From CBDBJL01 sp965206365 (GTDB lineage: Bacteria > Pseudomonadota > Alphaproteobacteria > JABAAW01 > JAHZMA01), in NCBI GenBank assembly GCA_965206365.1, contig CBDBJL010000008.1, positions 42,863 to 106,862 on the forward strand: a stretch of 64,000 nucleotides of DNA, in the 5' to 3' direction. A program made the position numbers and the translations under genes. Position 1 is the stretch's first letter. Each line of letters begins with the position of its first letter. The notes under the pieces are model-generated. The model searched no databases. It was not told the DNA's origin and saw nothing but the letters and a program-made list of their open reading frames with translations. Shown one piece after another: positions 47,101 through 55,504 of this stretch.

Positions 47101-47914
47101 ATCCCGTTGTTAAAATGATTAGATCGGGTTTTTCTTGCGCAAGCATCTGTGCAAGAGTCGTTAAAATTTTCTGATCCTTAAAATTACTCAAATAAAAAGC
47201 AATTCCAGAAAGCCCAACCTCACTTGCCTGCTGTGCCAACATTTCAATCGGTGCAACATCGCCACTATGAAGCAAAGCCCGATAAAATAAAATGCAAATT
47301 TTGCCATTGGCTTTGAGATTCTTACCTGATATTTTTTTTGCTTGCCAATTTTTCAATATCCCTGAATCTGCCATATCTTGCGGAGGTACAAAATCATATC
47401 CAAACCCAATTCTATGAGCCATTAATGCCAAACAATTTTGCAGGTTACCAACACCTCCAGCACAAAAATACGCAAAAATCTGTTTCATCAATCCCGAATC
47501 GCTAAGGGATAAACGCGCCAATTCTTGATCCCAATGATGATCCCCTGAAAGCAAAATCAACTGAATTCGATGCTGTTTGCACAAGGCATAAAGCTCGCAA
47601 CAACCATAATCCCAATAATTCTTTCCCCCCAATAATCGCACAACAATAATCTTGGCATGGCGCAAAATTTCCATATAAGCATCAATCGTTGCCGGATGCC
47701 CCAAATACCCTAAATGCATCAAGCGCAATTTGGGCCGCACCTTGCTATTGCTATCGGTATCAAGTTCAACTTGCGATAATTTTTGCATCGCCGCCGCCGC
47801 CGCTGTTAACTCACTTACCGCATAACTTAGAATTACAATATCCCCCGGCGTTTGTTGAATATCATAAGGTTGATTCTCAACAAACCCGTTAGCTTCTGAT
47901 AATAACAAATGCAT
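44114..47914 (-). CDS. cobN: Cobaltochelatase subunit CobN
   Basis: Large subunit of the ATP-dependent aerobic cobalt chelatase, which inserts cobalt into hydrogenobyrinic acid a,c-diamide. The 1266-aa protein begins with the CobN-type MHLLLSEANGF and has the family hallmarks HIGKHGTLEWLPGKALALS, YPFIANDPGEGTQAKRR, APGPSGAPSRGRLDVLPTGRNFF (read in parts), AQMRTGGEDIAQAMAL, FEVIPLELLGRERVDVTLRISGFFRD (in parts) and APGTYGAGL. The genome should encode cobS and cobT and other aerobic-route genes elsewhere. B12 made this way would feed the corrinoid methyl-transfer operon at 31-35 kb. BchH/ChlH is a related alternative, but no bacteriochlorophyll genes are seen. Confidence 0.95.
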   Translation of the reverse strand: MHLLLSEANGFVENQPYDIQQTPGDIVILSYAVSELTAAAAAMQKLSQVELDTDSNSKVRPKLRLMHLGYLGHPATIDAYMEILRHAKIIVVRLLGGKNYWDYGCCELYALCKQHRIQLILLSGDHHWDQELARLSLSDSGLMKQIFAYFCAGGVGNLQNCLALMAHRIGFGYDFVPPQDMADSGILKNWQAKKISGKNLKANGKICILFYRALLHSGDVAPIEMLAQQASEVGLSGIAFYLSNFKDQKILTTLAQMLAQEKPDLIILTTGFTLQKSSDGMSPQIFAQQNVPLLQVTLSSLPYDVWLAQQSGLPAREIAMNIALTEIDGRIFTRAIAFQSKMQIEPLTQCPLSRYYVVPDRVQFVAELAARWVKLQKIPQNQKKLGFVLGNYPASDGRLANGVGLDTPDAVVSLLREAQKSGVLCDLPADSQTLMDLFSVGVTNQNPQRSHSQARLELPDYQKILAKLPEILQQKLAQQWGNPAQDPFVQGNAFHLPFILLGNVAVGLQIARGYDLDPDAYCHDPALVPPHGYLAFYFWLIHDFKIDCLVHIGKHGTLEWLPGKALALSRLCWTDAILGAMPVIYPFIANDPGEGTQAKRRMQSVILDHLPPCMQMSGLYGDLADLENLMDEYYEARHLDSRRKKWLENEMLRLSQSMNLEIGVHKEIDVPRDPTAIMDSLNAIETWLCDLKFTMIRAGLHRYGQLPQRLDEMLLALLRYKRGEAPYQQSLLQVLATELHIDFNPLESDAMQGEAVLSQNFSQFVWPKLQQETLLQETLSQEILSRRKIAEMLENYALSLLAEQQSLPKIFTETKIILDYAKQQLKPLLADSVQRELSSFVQAIDGKFIAPGPSGAPSRGRLDVLPTGRNFFSVDIRGLPTLAAWQLGQESANLLLQEHLQNHGVALTKLVLSMWGTAQMRTGGEDIAQAMALMGVRPIRNYNRVTGFEVIPLELLGRERVDVTLRISGFFRDAFPNIIMQLAQMVQALAKRDEDVKQNPLRAQYLQEQEQNLADGFNPEMADLYARQRIFGSAPGTYGAGLQHLLANGNWQNDADFAKIFLSWGGYAYDGEQMQGAQVPELLQKRLMQVQAVVQNQDNREHDILDSDDYYQFTGGLAASVRYFSGQQAEIYLNDHSNPDVPKIGTLAQEIARIVRARAANPKWIASIMEHGYKGAFEISATVEYLFAFAATTELVQEHQFDSLFQAYLEDVQVREFMAKYNPQALADMTARFQEAITRQLWVPRRNSVQQMLAESENIGKEFAKK

Positions 47915-47940
47915 CTATCATCCCCAACCGCGATTCTTAT

Positions 47941-48579
47941 CTATAATGCTTGGCATAATTGCCGTAACATCTTACAATTAATCTTAAATTCTTGTAATTT
48001 TTGTTCGGTAAAAAGCACATAATCACGATTACTACCAGCAACCCCAGAAGCCTTAGCGATAATTTTTTTTTGCCGATCTAATGCCATTTTCCCCGCATAT
48101 TGCCGATGTTTTCGCTCTAACACAAAAGTTAATACTGGCTTTTGGGTATAATTTTGTGCGCCCAATTTCGCAAAAGGCTCTCGATAAATATGTGCCTTGA
48201 TAATCATGGGGCGATATGCACAGCTTACCATTTCTCGCTTAAATATATTCGTAATCATCCTCTTGCGCTGCTCCTCATTGTAACAAAAATACGTAACCCC
48301 TTTCGTGCTGCCCCCTTTATCCAACCCAAAAACCAACCCAGGATTCGCCTCACTACCACGATAATAATACGACCACAGCCCCAAACTACGCCGATAGCCA
48401 TAAATTTTACTAACCAGCTTTTCGTCAAACAGATCATCAAATTTCCAAATCAACGAGCCATACCCAAAAACCCCACATACTGATTGCGGGCAAGATTGAT
48501 AAAATTTTTCTGCCATAGAATTTAACGTCTCTATCGGAATTTTTCCTGAAAAATCTTGCAATGCCAAAATCAAAATCAC
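47941..48579 (-). CDS. chaC: ChaC-like gamma-glutamylcyclotransferase
   Basis: Glutathione-degrading enzyme releasing 5-oxoproline and Cys-Gly. The 212-aa protein has the substrate loop VFGYGSLIWKF, the YRRSLGLWSYYYRGSEANPG segment typical of ChaC, GLVFGLDKGGSTKGV, EEQRKRMITNIFKREM with the candidate catalytic glutamates, and ASGVAGSNRDYVLFTEQKL. The frame opens with a GTG that abuts an AAAAGG; TTG codons a few residues in, or Met22, are possible starts. It lies 26 bp before cobN on the same strand. Confidence 0.88.
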   Translation of the reverse strand: MILILALQDFSGKIPIETLNSMAEKFYQSCPQSVCGVFGYGSLIWKFDDLFDEKLVSKIYGYRRSLGLWSYYYRGSEANPGLVFGLDKGGSTKGVTYFCYNEEQRKRMITNIFKREMVSCAYRPMIIKAHIYREPFAKLGAQNYTQKPVLTFVLERKHRQYAGKMALDRQKKIIAKASGVAGSNRDYVLFTEQKLQEFKINCKMLRQLCQAL

Positions 48580-48660
48580 CTTTTATCGATATTTATTTGA
48601 AAAAAAACAGTTCTTACGATACATTAATACTACAAGAATAGAAAAGCGCAAAAGTTGAAA

Positions 48661-48696
48661 ACCATATATAAGCAAGTTAAAGGCGTGCTATATGGT
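48661..48696. repeat. Inverted repeat in the chaC / binding-protein intergenic region
   Basis: ACCATATA and TATATGGT are exact complements around 20 bases; an inner GCA/TGC can extend the pairing with a bulge. It lies in the 186-bp divergent gap, 70 bp before the TTG start of the next gene, so it may be an operator. Confidence 0.35.
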
Positions 48697-48765
48697 AACA
48701 TGAGCAATGAATATGGCTATCAACCTTTGCAAACCCAACCCTTACTGCTGTGAAAATCTAGTTTA

Positions 48766-49713
48766 TTGCACCTTTTATCTTATATTCCCATTCTTTTAAT
48801 AGTTTTTATCGCAAATATTCCTATTTTGGATGCCAAGGAACAAGCTGCAAAAATTATTTTTATTAATCATGCCCGCGATTATACAAATAGCTGGAAAATT
48901 TTTCGAAATGGTTTGGTTGCCGGGATGAATAACTTAAATATCAATATCGAGATTCGCAACCCGCCCACTGGCAATCTTGATGATATGGAACGATTGGTGC
49001 AAACCGCCATCAACGCGAAACCCGATGGTTTAATTTTAAGCGTTCCGCGCCAAGAGCTTGCCCTTAAATGGACTATGCATGCCCAACAAAAAAATATTCC
49101 GGTAATTTTGGTTGGCTCCCTTGGCATTAGCCATTTTGAGAATCAGGGTAATTTTCCTCTTATTAGCATTGGTGCTGATGCCTATCAATCAGGATTTAAC
49201 GCTGGCAAAAAACTGAAAAACGATGCTCTTACCACAGCTATTTGTTTCGTACCACGTACTGACACCGACGAATATTTACAACGATGCCGTGGCACAAGCG
49301 ATGGCATCGGCAAACCAATTGCGATTTTTTCTTTAGACAAAATCGGCGTTGATCTCGTAAAATTTCTTACTCTCTACCTGAAAAAAAATAAAAATTTGCA
49401 AACCATAATCATGACCGAAACCGATCAACTCAAAATTTTATACAAGGCTTTGCGTACCATAAAACGCGAGGATATTGGCATTGTTACTTTTGGTTTAACT
49501 CGAGATTCTGCCTATTTGATTCGACAAAAAACACAAATTTTATTTGCCGTAGATTCCCAACCCTTCTTGCAAGGCTATATGGCAGTAATGATTTTCAATA
49601 ATTATTATCAGCATGGGGTATTGTGGGGAAGCACTCATGTCAGTACCGGTCCTCATATGATTACCTCGAATAATATCGCCTCTATTGTCTCTTTTGCCGG
49701 TAGCATACGGTAA
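48766..49713 (+). CDS. Type-1 periplasmic sugar-binding-like protein (Peripla_BP_4)
   Basis: A 315-aa exported binding protein. A hydrophobic leader (YIPILLIVFIANIPILDA) precedes the first lobe AAKIIFINHARDYTNSWKIF, and the fold markers of the RbsB/LuxP class follow: LVQTAINAKPDGLILSV, IPVILVG, LISIGADAYQSGFNAG and FAVDSQPFLQGYMAVM. It probably delivers a sugar or autoinducer-type ligand to an ABC importer or sensor, but no permease, ATPase or kinase is adjacent. The start is a TTG with weak context; an in-frame TGA 15 bp upstream separates it from a short ATG-initiated 17-codon ORF. The next gene, crcB, starts about 4 bp after its stop. Confidence 0.8.
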   Translation: MHLLSYIPILLIVFIANIPILDAKEQAAKIIFINHARDYTNSWKIFRNGLVAGMNNLNINIEIRNPPTGNLDDMERLVQTAINAKPDGLILSVPRQELALKWTMHAQQKNIPVILVGSLGISHFENQGNFPLISIGADAYQSGFNAGKKLKNDALTTAICFVPRTDTDEYLQRCRGTSDGIGKPIAIFSLDKIGVDLVKFLTLYLKKNKNLQTIIMTETDQLKILYKALRTIKREDIGIVTFGLTRDSAYLIRQKTQILFAVDSQPFLQGYMAVMIFNNYYQHGVLWGSTHVSTGPHMITSNNIASIVSFAGSIR

Positions 49714-49717
49714 GCGA

Positions 49718-50113
49718 GTGCTGATTTCCATAAAACTGATTTCCCTAACCGCAGCTGGTGGTGCGCTTGGGGCGGGGATGCGCTGTATTTTCTATCTACT
49801 TGCACGCAATTATTTCCCTCAGACCCTACTTGCCTACACCACCTTACTGATCAATATTATTGGTGGCATCGCAATCGGTTTCCTCATAACCTTGTTGCAA
49901 ATAAAATGGGGTAGCTTGCCTCATACTTTGCTGATTACTGGGTTTTTAGGAGGCTTTACAACTTTTTCGACTTTTTCTCTAGAAATCCAACAAATGCTAA
50001 CGCGCCATGATTATGGATTTGCACTTACCTATAGTTTAGGCTCGGTAATTCTATCTGTTTTCGGTGTATTTTTCGGTATTGGAAGCGCGCAATTTCTGAT
50101 GCGTAACTTATAA
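49718..50113 (+). CDS. crcB: Fluoride efflux channel CrcB/Fluc
   Basis: Small dual-topology channel exporting fluoride. The protein (131 aa from this GTG) has four hydrophobic segments, the N-terminal GGALGAGMRC, NIIGGIAIGF and the signature GFLGGFTTFSTFSLE whose phenylalanines and central Na+ site define the pore. The open frame extends to a TTG at 49685 inside the preceding gene; the GTG 4 bp after that gene's stop matches family N-termini better. No fluoride riboswitch is seen upstream. crcB followed by rluC is a frequent alphaproteobacterial pair. Confidence 0.93.
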   Translation: MLISIKLISLTAAGGALGAGMRCIFYLLARNYFPQTLLAYTTLLINIIGGIAIGFLITLLQIKWGSLPHTLLITGFLGGFTTFSTFSLEIQQMLTRHDYGFALTYSLGSVILSVFGVFFGIGSAQFLMRNL

Positions 50114-50117
50114 AGAT

Positions 50118-51065
50118 ATGTCATCACAACTAAAAATTGACTTAGACAATCATGGACAAAGGTTAGACCGTTACCTGAAACGCCATAGTAGCATGAATTA
50201 TCTGCAAATCCAAAAATTCTTACGCATTGGCAGAGTTCGCGTTAATGGCAAGCGCGCCCGCGGTGAGTATCAATTGGTTCAAGGGGATCTAATCACTTTA
50301 CCACAATTTGTTGCCGAAACAATCACCGAAACCCAAATCCTGCCTCCTTTACCCCCAAATTTTCTCATCCACGAAACCGAAGATTACCTCTTTTTCAACA
50401 AACCTTCTGGGCTTGCCTCTCAGGGTGGAACCGGAATTTCTACCCATGTTGATCTCTTGCTAGAACATTACCAAAATAGCGAAAAAGTTAAGCCTCGCCT
50501 TGTCCATCGATTAGACCGCGAGACTAGCGGCATGTTAATGGTAGCGCGCAATCGAAATGCTGCCTTGCATGCGGGCAAAGCATTTGCTGAAAAACATATT
50601 CAAAAATATTATTTAGCCATCAGCGACGGTATCCTTGCGCAACAACAAGGTGAGATTCATTTAAGGCTAAAGCGCGAGCGCGAGCGCACCCTAATTAATG
50701 ATAAGGGTCAAGAAGCCAGCACCCATTATCAAATTTTAAGCCAAAAAAGCAATTCAAGCTTAATTTTGTTAATGCCAGTAACCGGCAGAACGCATCAATT
50801 GCGCGTTCATTTGGCAGCAAATCATGCCGCCATTATCGGCGATAAAAAATATGGTACTGCCAAAAATAATCTCAAAGCCACCTCTTTATTTCTCCACGCT
50901 TATCGCTTAATTTGGGCTTCTAAGGAAATGGATTTTACGGCACCTTTACCCCCATATTTCGAGGCAATGCTAGAGATGTGTGAATTGAAACTCCCAAAAA
51001 AAGCAAAGCTTTTAACAGTCATTGAAAATTTAAACACATGCAAATCATCTCCTCATCGAGGATAG
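50118..51065 (+). CDS. rluC: RluC-type 23S rRNA pseudouridine synthase
   Basis: RluA-family synthase of 315 aa. An N-terminal S4 RNA-binding domain (RLDRYLKRHSSMNYLQIQKF, GRVRVNGKRARGEYQL) is followed by the catalytic domain with the RLVHRLDRETSGMLMVAR motif containing the catalytic aspartate, and MPVTGRTHQLRVHLA. RluC modifies positions 955, 2504 and 2580 in E. coli; RluD is the alternative, but the neighbour crcB favours RluC. It begins 4 bp after crcB and overlaps the convergent next gene by 13 bp. Confidence 0.92.
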   Translation: MSSQLKIDLDNHGQRLDRYLKRHSSMNYLQIQKFLRIGRVRVNGKRARGEYQLVQGDLITLPQFVAETITETQILPPLPPNFLIHETEDYLFFNKPSGLASQGGTGISTHVDLLLEHYQNSEKVKPRLVHRLDRETSGMLMVARNRNAALHAGKAFAEKHIQKYYLAISDGILAQQQGEIHLRLKRERERTLINDKGQEASTHYQILSQKSNSSLILLMPVTGRTHQLRVHLAANHAAIIGDKKYGTAKNNLKATSLFLHAYRLIWASKEMDFTAPLPPYFEAMLEMCELKLPKKAKLLTVIENLNTCKSSPHRG

Positions 51066-51859
51066 TTTGATTTTTTGTTAATCGGGTGTAACCATAAGTT
51101 TCGAAAAGATTTCTCCGAAACTCCTTCAACGCCAATCTTAGCATTTTTCGAGAAAATACGTGCATTATAGCTATTAAAAATTCGATCCCAAAATGAAAAT
51201 AAATTACCATAATTAGAATCTGTATCACGCTGAAGCGCGTGATGATGTGCATGATGCATCCGTGGCGTTACCAATACCAGCGATAATATCTGATCTAACC
51301 GACCATACAAATGAATATTGGCATGATGAAATAACGCAATCAATAATAATAAAGTTTCAACAATCAACACCGATTGCACCGGAATATCCAACAAAATAAT
51401 AAAAATACTGCGATTACATGCAGATAATAACACCTCACCAAAGTGAAATCGTACCGCTGTTGTGGTATCGAGCATTTCATCAAGATGATGAACCTCGTGA
51501 AATCGCCATAAAAATGGCACCTTATGATTCAAACGGTGCCAGCCATAAATCATCAGATCCAAAATTAAAATATCCAGTAAAATTAACCAACCGCCCGATA
51601 CACCACTGAAAAAATGGTTTGCCAAAAGATCATCGCGCCAACCCAAACTATGCCCGCTAGCATAAATCGTAATTGCTGCCACCAGCGGATAGGCAAGACC
51701 ATTAAAGAAATAGAATGAAAAATTACATCCAATCCGTTGAATAAATGTTTCACTAAACAACGATGCCATCGGGCGCATCCGCACCCTAGGAATTTTTTCA
51801 ACACAAAATAAACAGAAAAACCAAACGCCAACCAACAAAATTTTTAGTTCAGTTTCCAT
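51053..51859 (-). CDS. Sterol desaturase / fatty-acid hydroxylase family membrane protein
   Basis: A 268-aa integral membrane di-iron oxygenase. Several hydrophobic segments are seen plus the histidine clusters that define the family: WHRLNH, FHEVHHLDE, HHANIHLYG and PRMHHAHHHA. Substrate is not evident; bacterial relatives act on carotenoids, sterol-like lipids, fatty acids or ether lipids. It stands alone at the end of the Gld-type ABC gene set on the same strand (25-bp gap), and its 3' end overlaps convergent rluC by 13 bp. Confidence 0.88.
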   Translation of the reverse strand: METELKILLVGVWFFCLFCVEKIPRVRMRPMASLFSETFIQRIGCNFSFYFFNGLAYPLVAAITIYASGHSLGWRDDLLANHFFSGVSGGWLILLDILILDLMIYGWHRLNHKVPFLWRFHEVHHLDEMLDTTTAVRFHFGEVLLSACNRSIFIILLDIPVQSVLIVETLLLLIALFHHANIHLYGRLDQILSLVLVTPRMHHAHHHALQRDTDSNYGNLFSFWDRIFNSYNARIFSKNAKIGVEGVSEKSFRNLWLHPINKKSNYPR

Positions 51860-51884
51860 AAATTACCATCTTTAATTCGGCTGA

Positions 51885-53816
51885 TCAAGCACGCCTAATT
51901 TTACGCCGCCACCGAAACACCAAAATTCCGGCAATAATAACAAAAAATGGCATCATGAAAATATTAAAACCTTTTACCAAACTTGTTACCCTTTCAAAAT
52001 CACGATTTAAGTCGCGTTTCACAATTCTTAATTCGCGTTGCGTTTCAAACATAACAACCAGCTGCTCTTCAATCTTTTCTTGGTTACTTGCAAAAGTTTC
52101 CTCGTCTAAATCTGGGACATTTTGCAATTGATAAATTCCTTCTTGCACTTCCTCCAACCTGCGCGAAAGCTCATTAGCTCGCACCCGATAACGCTGCTCT
52201 GCATTATGGCGAATATTATTCAACAAAATAAAGGGACGTTGCCGTGTTCCACGCGAACGAAGCTGAGCCAAAGCCGTAGACCCTGAAAGGTTTTCTACCG
52301 CATTTTCTAACATGCCACCATTTCCGGCAAAAGGCGATAAAACAACCTCGCCAAAAAGTTCATCTCGTTGCACCCAAAACCGATCCTGTAACATATCCAC
52401 ATCAGCAACTAGAATCACTTGGAAAGGTTTTTCAGATTTCTTTAAGCTTTTTGGCCATACAAAATCTTTATCATTTAATTCAAACCCTTCTTGCGCTGCT
52501 GGCTTCCCTTTAGCAAAAACGGTCTCAAAACTCCCAATGATTCGGGCCGCCAAAATCCGCTCTTGACCTTCACCTGTGAAATTATTCAAAATAGCTTCCA
52601 AATCAGGTTCGTTACCACTAAGGCGTGCTGCATCATAAAGTTGGCTATCTGTAGAGCTTGTAATCAACGCATCTAACTGTACTTTCCCTGGCTCTTTGAC
52701 ATGGATTTCGCCAATAGTCGCCAAATTCAAAATATCCAAGTCAGATGTTACCAAATCACTGCTGGCCAATTGTTGCGGCCCATAACGAAGCCAAGCTGAA
52801 TGGATGATCGGTTGGATCGTAGAACCCTTGCCGATATTGACTAAAATACCAAAATTTGGATCCACCACCACCTGTTCATCCGCAATTTTCACTCCCCAAT
52901 TGTTAAAAATTTTATTTAAATCTTTCGTAGAATTTAACGAGCTAAGATAAGGACCCAATACCACACCACTTTCAAAAACTGGATCTGCATAAATTAAAGC
53001 CCGACCGCCCCGCATCAAATATTGCTCAATTGCCCATAACAGTTCGTCGCTAGGATCCACCAAATGTGTAATCAGCAACATATCAGGTTGCATTTTAAAC
53101 AAATTTTCTGCCGAAAACACATATTCTACATCATAGTTTTTTTGTAAATCTTCAAATATTGCCCACGGAGACGTAGGTCTGCCTGGATTTAAGATCCCCG
53201 CTCCCAACGGGTCTACGCTAGAGAGAACCCCAATTTTTGGAATCGTACCCTTACTAATTTCCGTTAATAATTTTACGATATCATATTCCAGAAACCTCTC
53301 GCGTTCTATTTGCAAGAAACCAATCGCTCCGCTTTTATCTTGCAAACCAACAACGTTCATATGAATCCCAAAATAAACCTTTTCACCTTGTTGATTAAGC
53401 GGCGCACCCTTAATTCCTAAGGCAACAGCTTCATCTTCTTCCTGTGAAAACGGTTCGGGCTTAATATGGGTAAAGCGAATATGCTGATTATGATTCGCCA
53501 TCTCTTCTAAAAGCAACCGCACCCGTTCTTCAAACACAATATAATTAGGGGCAGCTTTTAGCAAATCTTCTGAAACATAAAATTTAATCTCAATATCATG
53601 ATCAATTTTTGCAATAATATCTTTCGTGCTTGCACTTAACGAATAAAGTTTCCCTTCTGTTAAATCTAATTTCAGAAACCCAACACCTCCTGCGACAATA
53701 TTCACCGCCACAAAAATAATAACTGCTAAAATAATTCGAGCCGATATTTTTTTTCCGAATAATCCTGAGTTAAATTTCTTGAAATTAACTTTCGCAGTCA
53801 AGCTATCTTTTTTCAT
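51885..53816 (-). CDS. GldG-like auxiliary protein of an ABC exporter
   Basis: About 643 aa. One N-terminal membrane segment (ISARIILAVIIFVAVNIVAG), the LTEGKLYSLSASTKDII and EIKFYVSEDL segments typical of GldG/ABC_transp_aux proteins, a large periplasmic domain, a coiled coil near residues 550-610, and a C-terminal membrane segment (FNIFMMPFFVIIAGILVFRWRRK). The frame is open 15 codons further upstream, but the ATG used here overlaps the permease stop as ATGA, so translation is coupled. In Bacteroidetes GldA/F/G supports gliding; in proteobacteria the system is widespread and its substrate unknown. Confidence 0.88.
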   Translation of the reverse strand: MKKDSLTAKVNFKKFNSGLFGKKISARIILAVIIFVAVNIVAGGVGFLKLDLTEGKLYSLSASTKDIIAKIDHDIEIKFYVSEDLLKAAPNYIVFEERVRLLLEEMANHNQHIRFTHIKPEPFSQEEDEAVALGIKGAPLNQQGEKVYFGIHMNVVGLQDKSGAIGFLQIERERFLEYDIVKLLTEISKGTIPKIGVLSSVDPLGAGILNPGRPTSPWAIFEDLQKNYDVEYVFSAENLFKMQPDMLLITHLVDPSDELLWAIEQYLMRGGRALIYADPVFESGVVLGPYLSSLNSTKDLNKIFNNWGVKIADEQVVVDPNFGILVNIGKGSTIQPIIHSAWLRYGPQQLASSDLVTSDLDILNLATIGEIHVKEPGKVQLDALITSSTDSQLYDAARLSGNEPDLEAILNNFTGEGQERILAARIIGSFETVFAKGKPAAQEGFELNDKDFVWPKSLKKSEKPFQVILVADVDMLQDRFWVQRDELFGEVVLSPFAGNGGMLENAVENLSGSTALAQLRSRGTRQRPFILLNNIRHNAEQRYRVRANELSRRLEEVQEGIYQLQNVPDLDEETFASNQEKIEEQLVVMFETQRELRIVKRDLNRDFERVTSLVKGFNIFMMPFFVIIAGILVFRWRRKIRRA

Positions 53817-54577
53817 AACCGTTGCGTATTTCTTAAAAATAATCCATTCAAGTAAAGGCATAAAACAATTACCGAAAGCATATAAAGAACATCACCCAAG
53901 CTTAAAACACCTCGTGCACCCGCTTGAAAATGCTTTAGAACTCCTAAATTGGCAATAAAAAAATAAAATATTCCCCCAAAAACATCTTTCAAACTATCAA
54001 GCACAATTTGCGTTCCCAAAACCGTTACGAAAAAAGAAGCCGTTGTTCCACAAATAAAGGCAACAATCTGCGAACGCACAACCGCGGAGATAAAACAACC
54101 CAATGCAATATAACTACCGGCAATTAACAAGCATGTTAAATAGCCTAAAATAATCACACCATTATCAGGATCCCCCAAAATGTTGGTTGTCAACCAAAAA
54201 GGAAACGTAAGCAAAATCGCAAAGCTAACAAACAGCCAGGCGGCAATGAATTTTGCGAAAACCAAGATATGTAGCCGCACCGGTAAAGTCAGCAAAATTT
54301 CCAAAGTTCCATTACTACGCTCTTCTGCCCATAACCGCATTGTTACCGCTGGAATCAATACCACAAATATCCATGGAATAAAGTTAAAAAACAACGTCAT
54401 TTCTGCTTGCCCGGCGCTTAAAAAGCTCCCAATTTGCAGGGGCAAAATTCCGGAAAACAACAAAAACACCACCAAAAATACATAAGCAATTGGAGTATGA
54501 AAATAATCCATTAATTCGCGACGAATAAGCGTTTTTAGCGGTAAAATCTCGTTATATCTGATCATAATAATACGCAT
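53813..54577 (-). CDS. ABC-2 type permease (GldF-like)
   Basis: A 254-aa membrane protein with six hydrophobic segments, starting with LIRRELMDYFHTPIAYVFLVVF, then FFNFIPWIFVVLIPAVTMRLWAEERSNGTLEILLT (read in parts), whose MRLWAEERSNGTLE motif marks ABC-2/GldF permeases. It pairs with the adjacent ATPase (12-bp gap) and GldG-like subunit (4-bp overlap). Direction of transport is inferred to be export from the ABC-2 family. Confidence 0.9.
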   Translation of the reverse strand: MRIIMIRYNEILPLKTLIRRELMDYFHTPIAYVFLVVFLLFSGILPLQIGSFLSAGQAEMTLFFNFIPWIFVVLIPAVTMRLWAEERSNGTLEILLTLPVRLHILVFAKFIAAWLFVSFAILLTFPFWLTTNILGDPDNGVIILGYLTCLLIAGSYIALGCFISAVVRSQIVAFICGTTASFFVTVLGTQIVLDSLKDVFGGIFYFFIANLGVLKHFQAGARGVLSLGDVLYMLSVIVLCLYLNGLFLRNTQRL

Positions 54578-54589
54578 TCATTAATTTCT

Positions 54590-55375
54590 TTACCTTGTTT
54601 TCATTTCGTCACTAGCTTTGCCGCCCTTTTGCCGCGGTGCACTTAAGATTCGAAACGCCTCTTCAATTGGATTTTTCATTGTTCCGCCTTGCCCGCCTTT
54701 CGCAACAAATTCTTTGGGTGTTCCCATAAACCGCACTTCACCTTCGGCTAAAAGCAAAACTTTACTACACAATGCATCCACCTCTTCTAAAATATGGGTA
54801 GAGACAATGATTGCTTTATCGGTTGCAATTCTTTTGATAAATTCACGCATTTGATGTTTTTGATTCGGATCAAGCCCATCGGTAGGTTCATCTAATATCA
54901 TGATATCAGGGTTACTTAGAAAGGCTTGCGCCAAACCTACACGCCTTTTATATCCCTTAGAAAGAGTGTGAATCGGTTGGGTTAACACATCAAAAAGCTG
55001 GGTATCCGTAATCGCACGACGCATCGCATCCTCGGCTTTTTTGCCCTTTAATCCGCGCAAACCCGCCATAATGTAAAGATAATCTCCCACTTGCATCTCG
55101 TGCCAAAGTGGTGCCCCTTCGGGCAAATACCCTAAATGCATTTTCGCGGCTTCCGATTGCATAACAATATCCTTACCGCGCAACCTAACCTTGCCTATAG
55201 TTACATCCATAAAGCCACTTACCAAACGCATCGTCGTGGTTTTTCCTGCCCCATTAGGCCCTAAAAACCCTAAAATCTCTCCACGCGCAACAGTGAAACT
55301 AATATCACGCAAAACCTGTTTATCCCCAAACGAATGTGAAACATTATTCACTTCAATATAATTTTCTGTAACCAT
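54590..55375 (-). CDS. ABC transporter ATP-binding protein (GldA-like)
   Basis: A 261-aa ATPase. Walker A GPNGAGKTTTMR, Q-loop region HLGYLPEGAPLWHEM, signature LSKGYKRRVGLAQAFL, Walker B IMILDEPTDGLDP and switch histidine IIVSTHILEEV are all intact. The LPEGAPLW and YKRRVGLAQA variants are those of the GldA/NosF-type exporter ATPases. First gene of a three-gene operon with GldF- and GldG-like proteins. A Fur-box-like palindrome lies about 290 bp upstream. Confidence 0.93.
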   Translation of the reverse strand: MVTENYIEVNNVSHSFGDKQVLRDISFTVARGEILGFLGPNGAGKTTTMRLVSGFMDVTIGKVRLRGKDIVMQSEAAKMHLGYLPEGAPLWHEMQVGDYLYIMAGLRGLKGKKAEDAMRRAITDTQLFDVLTQPIHTLSKGYKRRVGLAQAFLSNPDIMILDEPTDGLDPNQKHQMREFIKRIATDKAIIVSTHILEEVDALCSKVLLLAEGEVRFMGTPKEFVAKGGQGGTMKNPIEEAFRILSAPRQKGGKASDEMKTR

Positions 55376-55504
55376 AGAAGCACATTAAGATATGTCCGAG
55401 AAAATAGCAAGATGGATTGTCTTAATTACAATAGATTCATCCACATATATTTATTGATTCCGTGCAAAACACTAACCATTCAGGCTATCAGTAAAGATCA
55501 ACTG

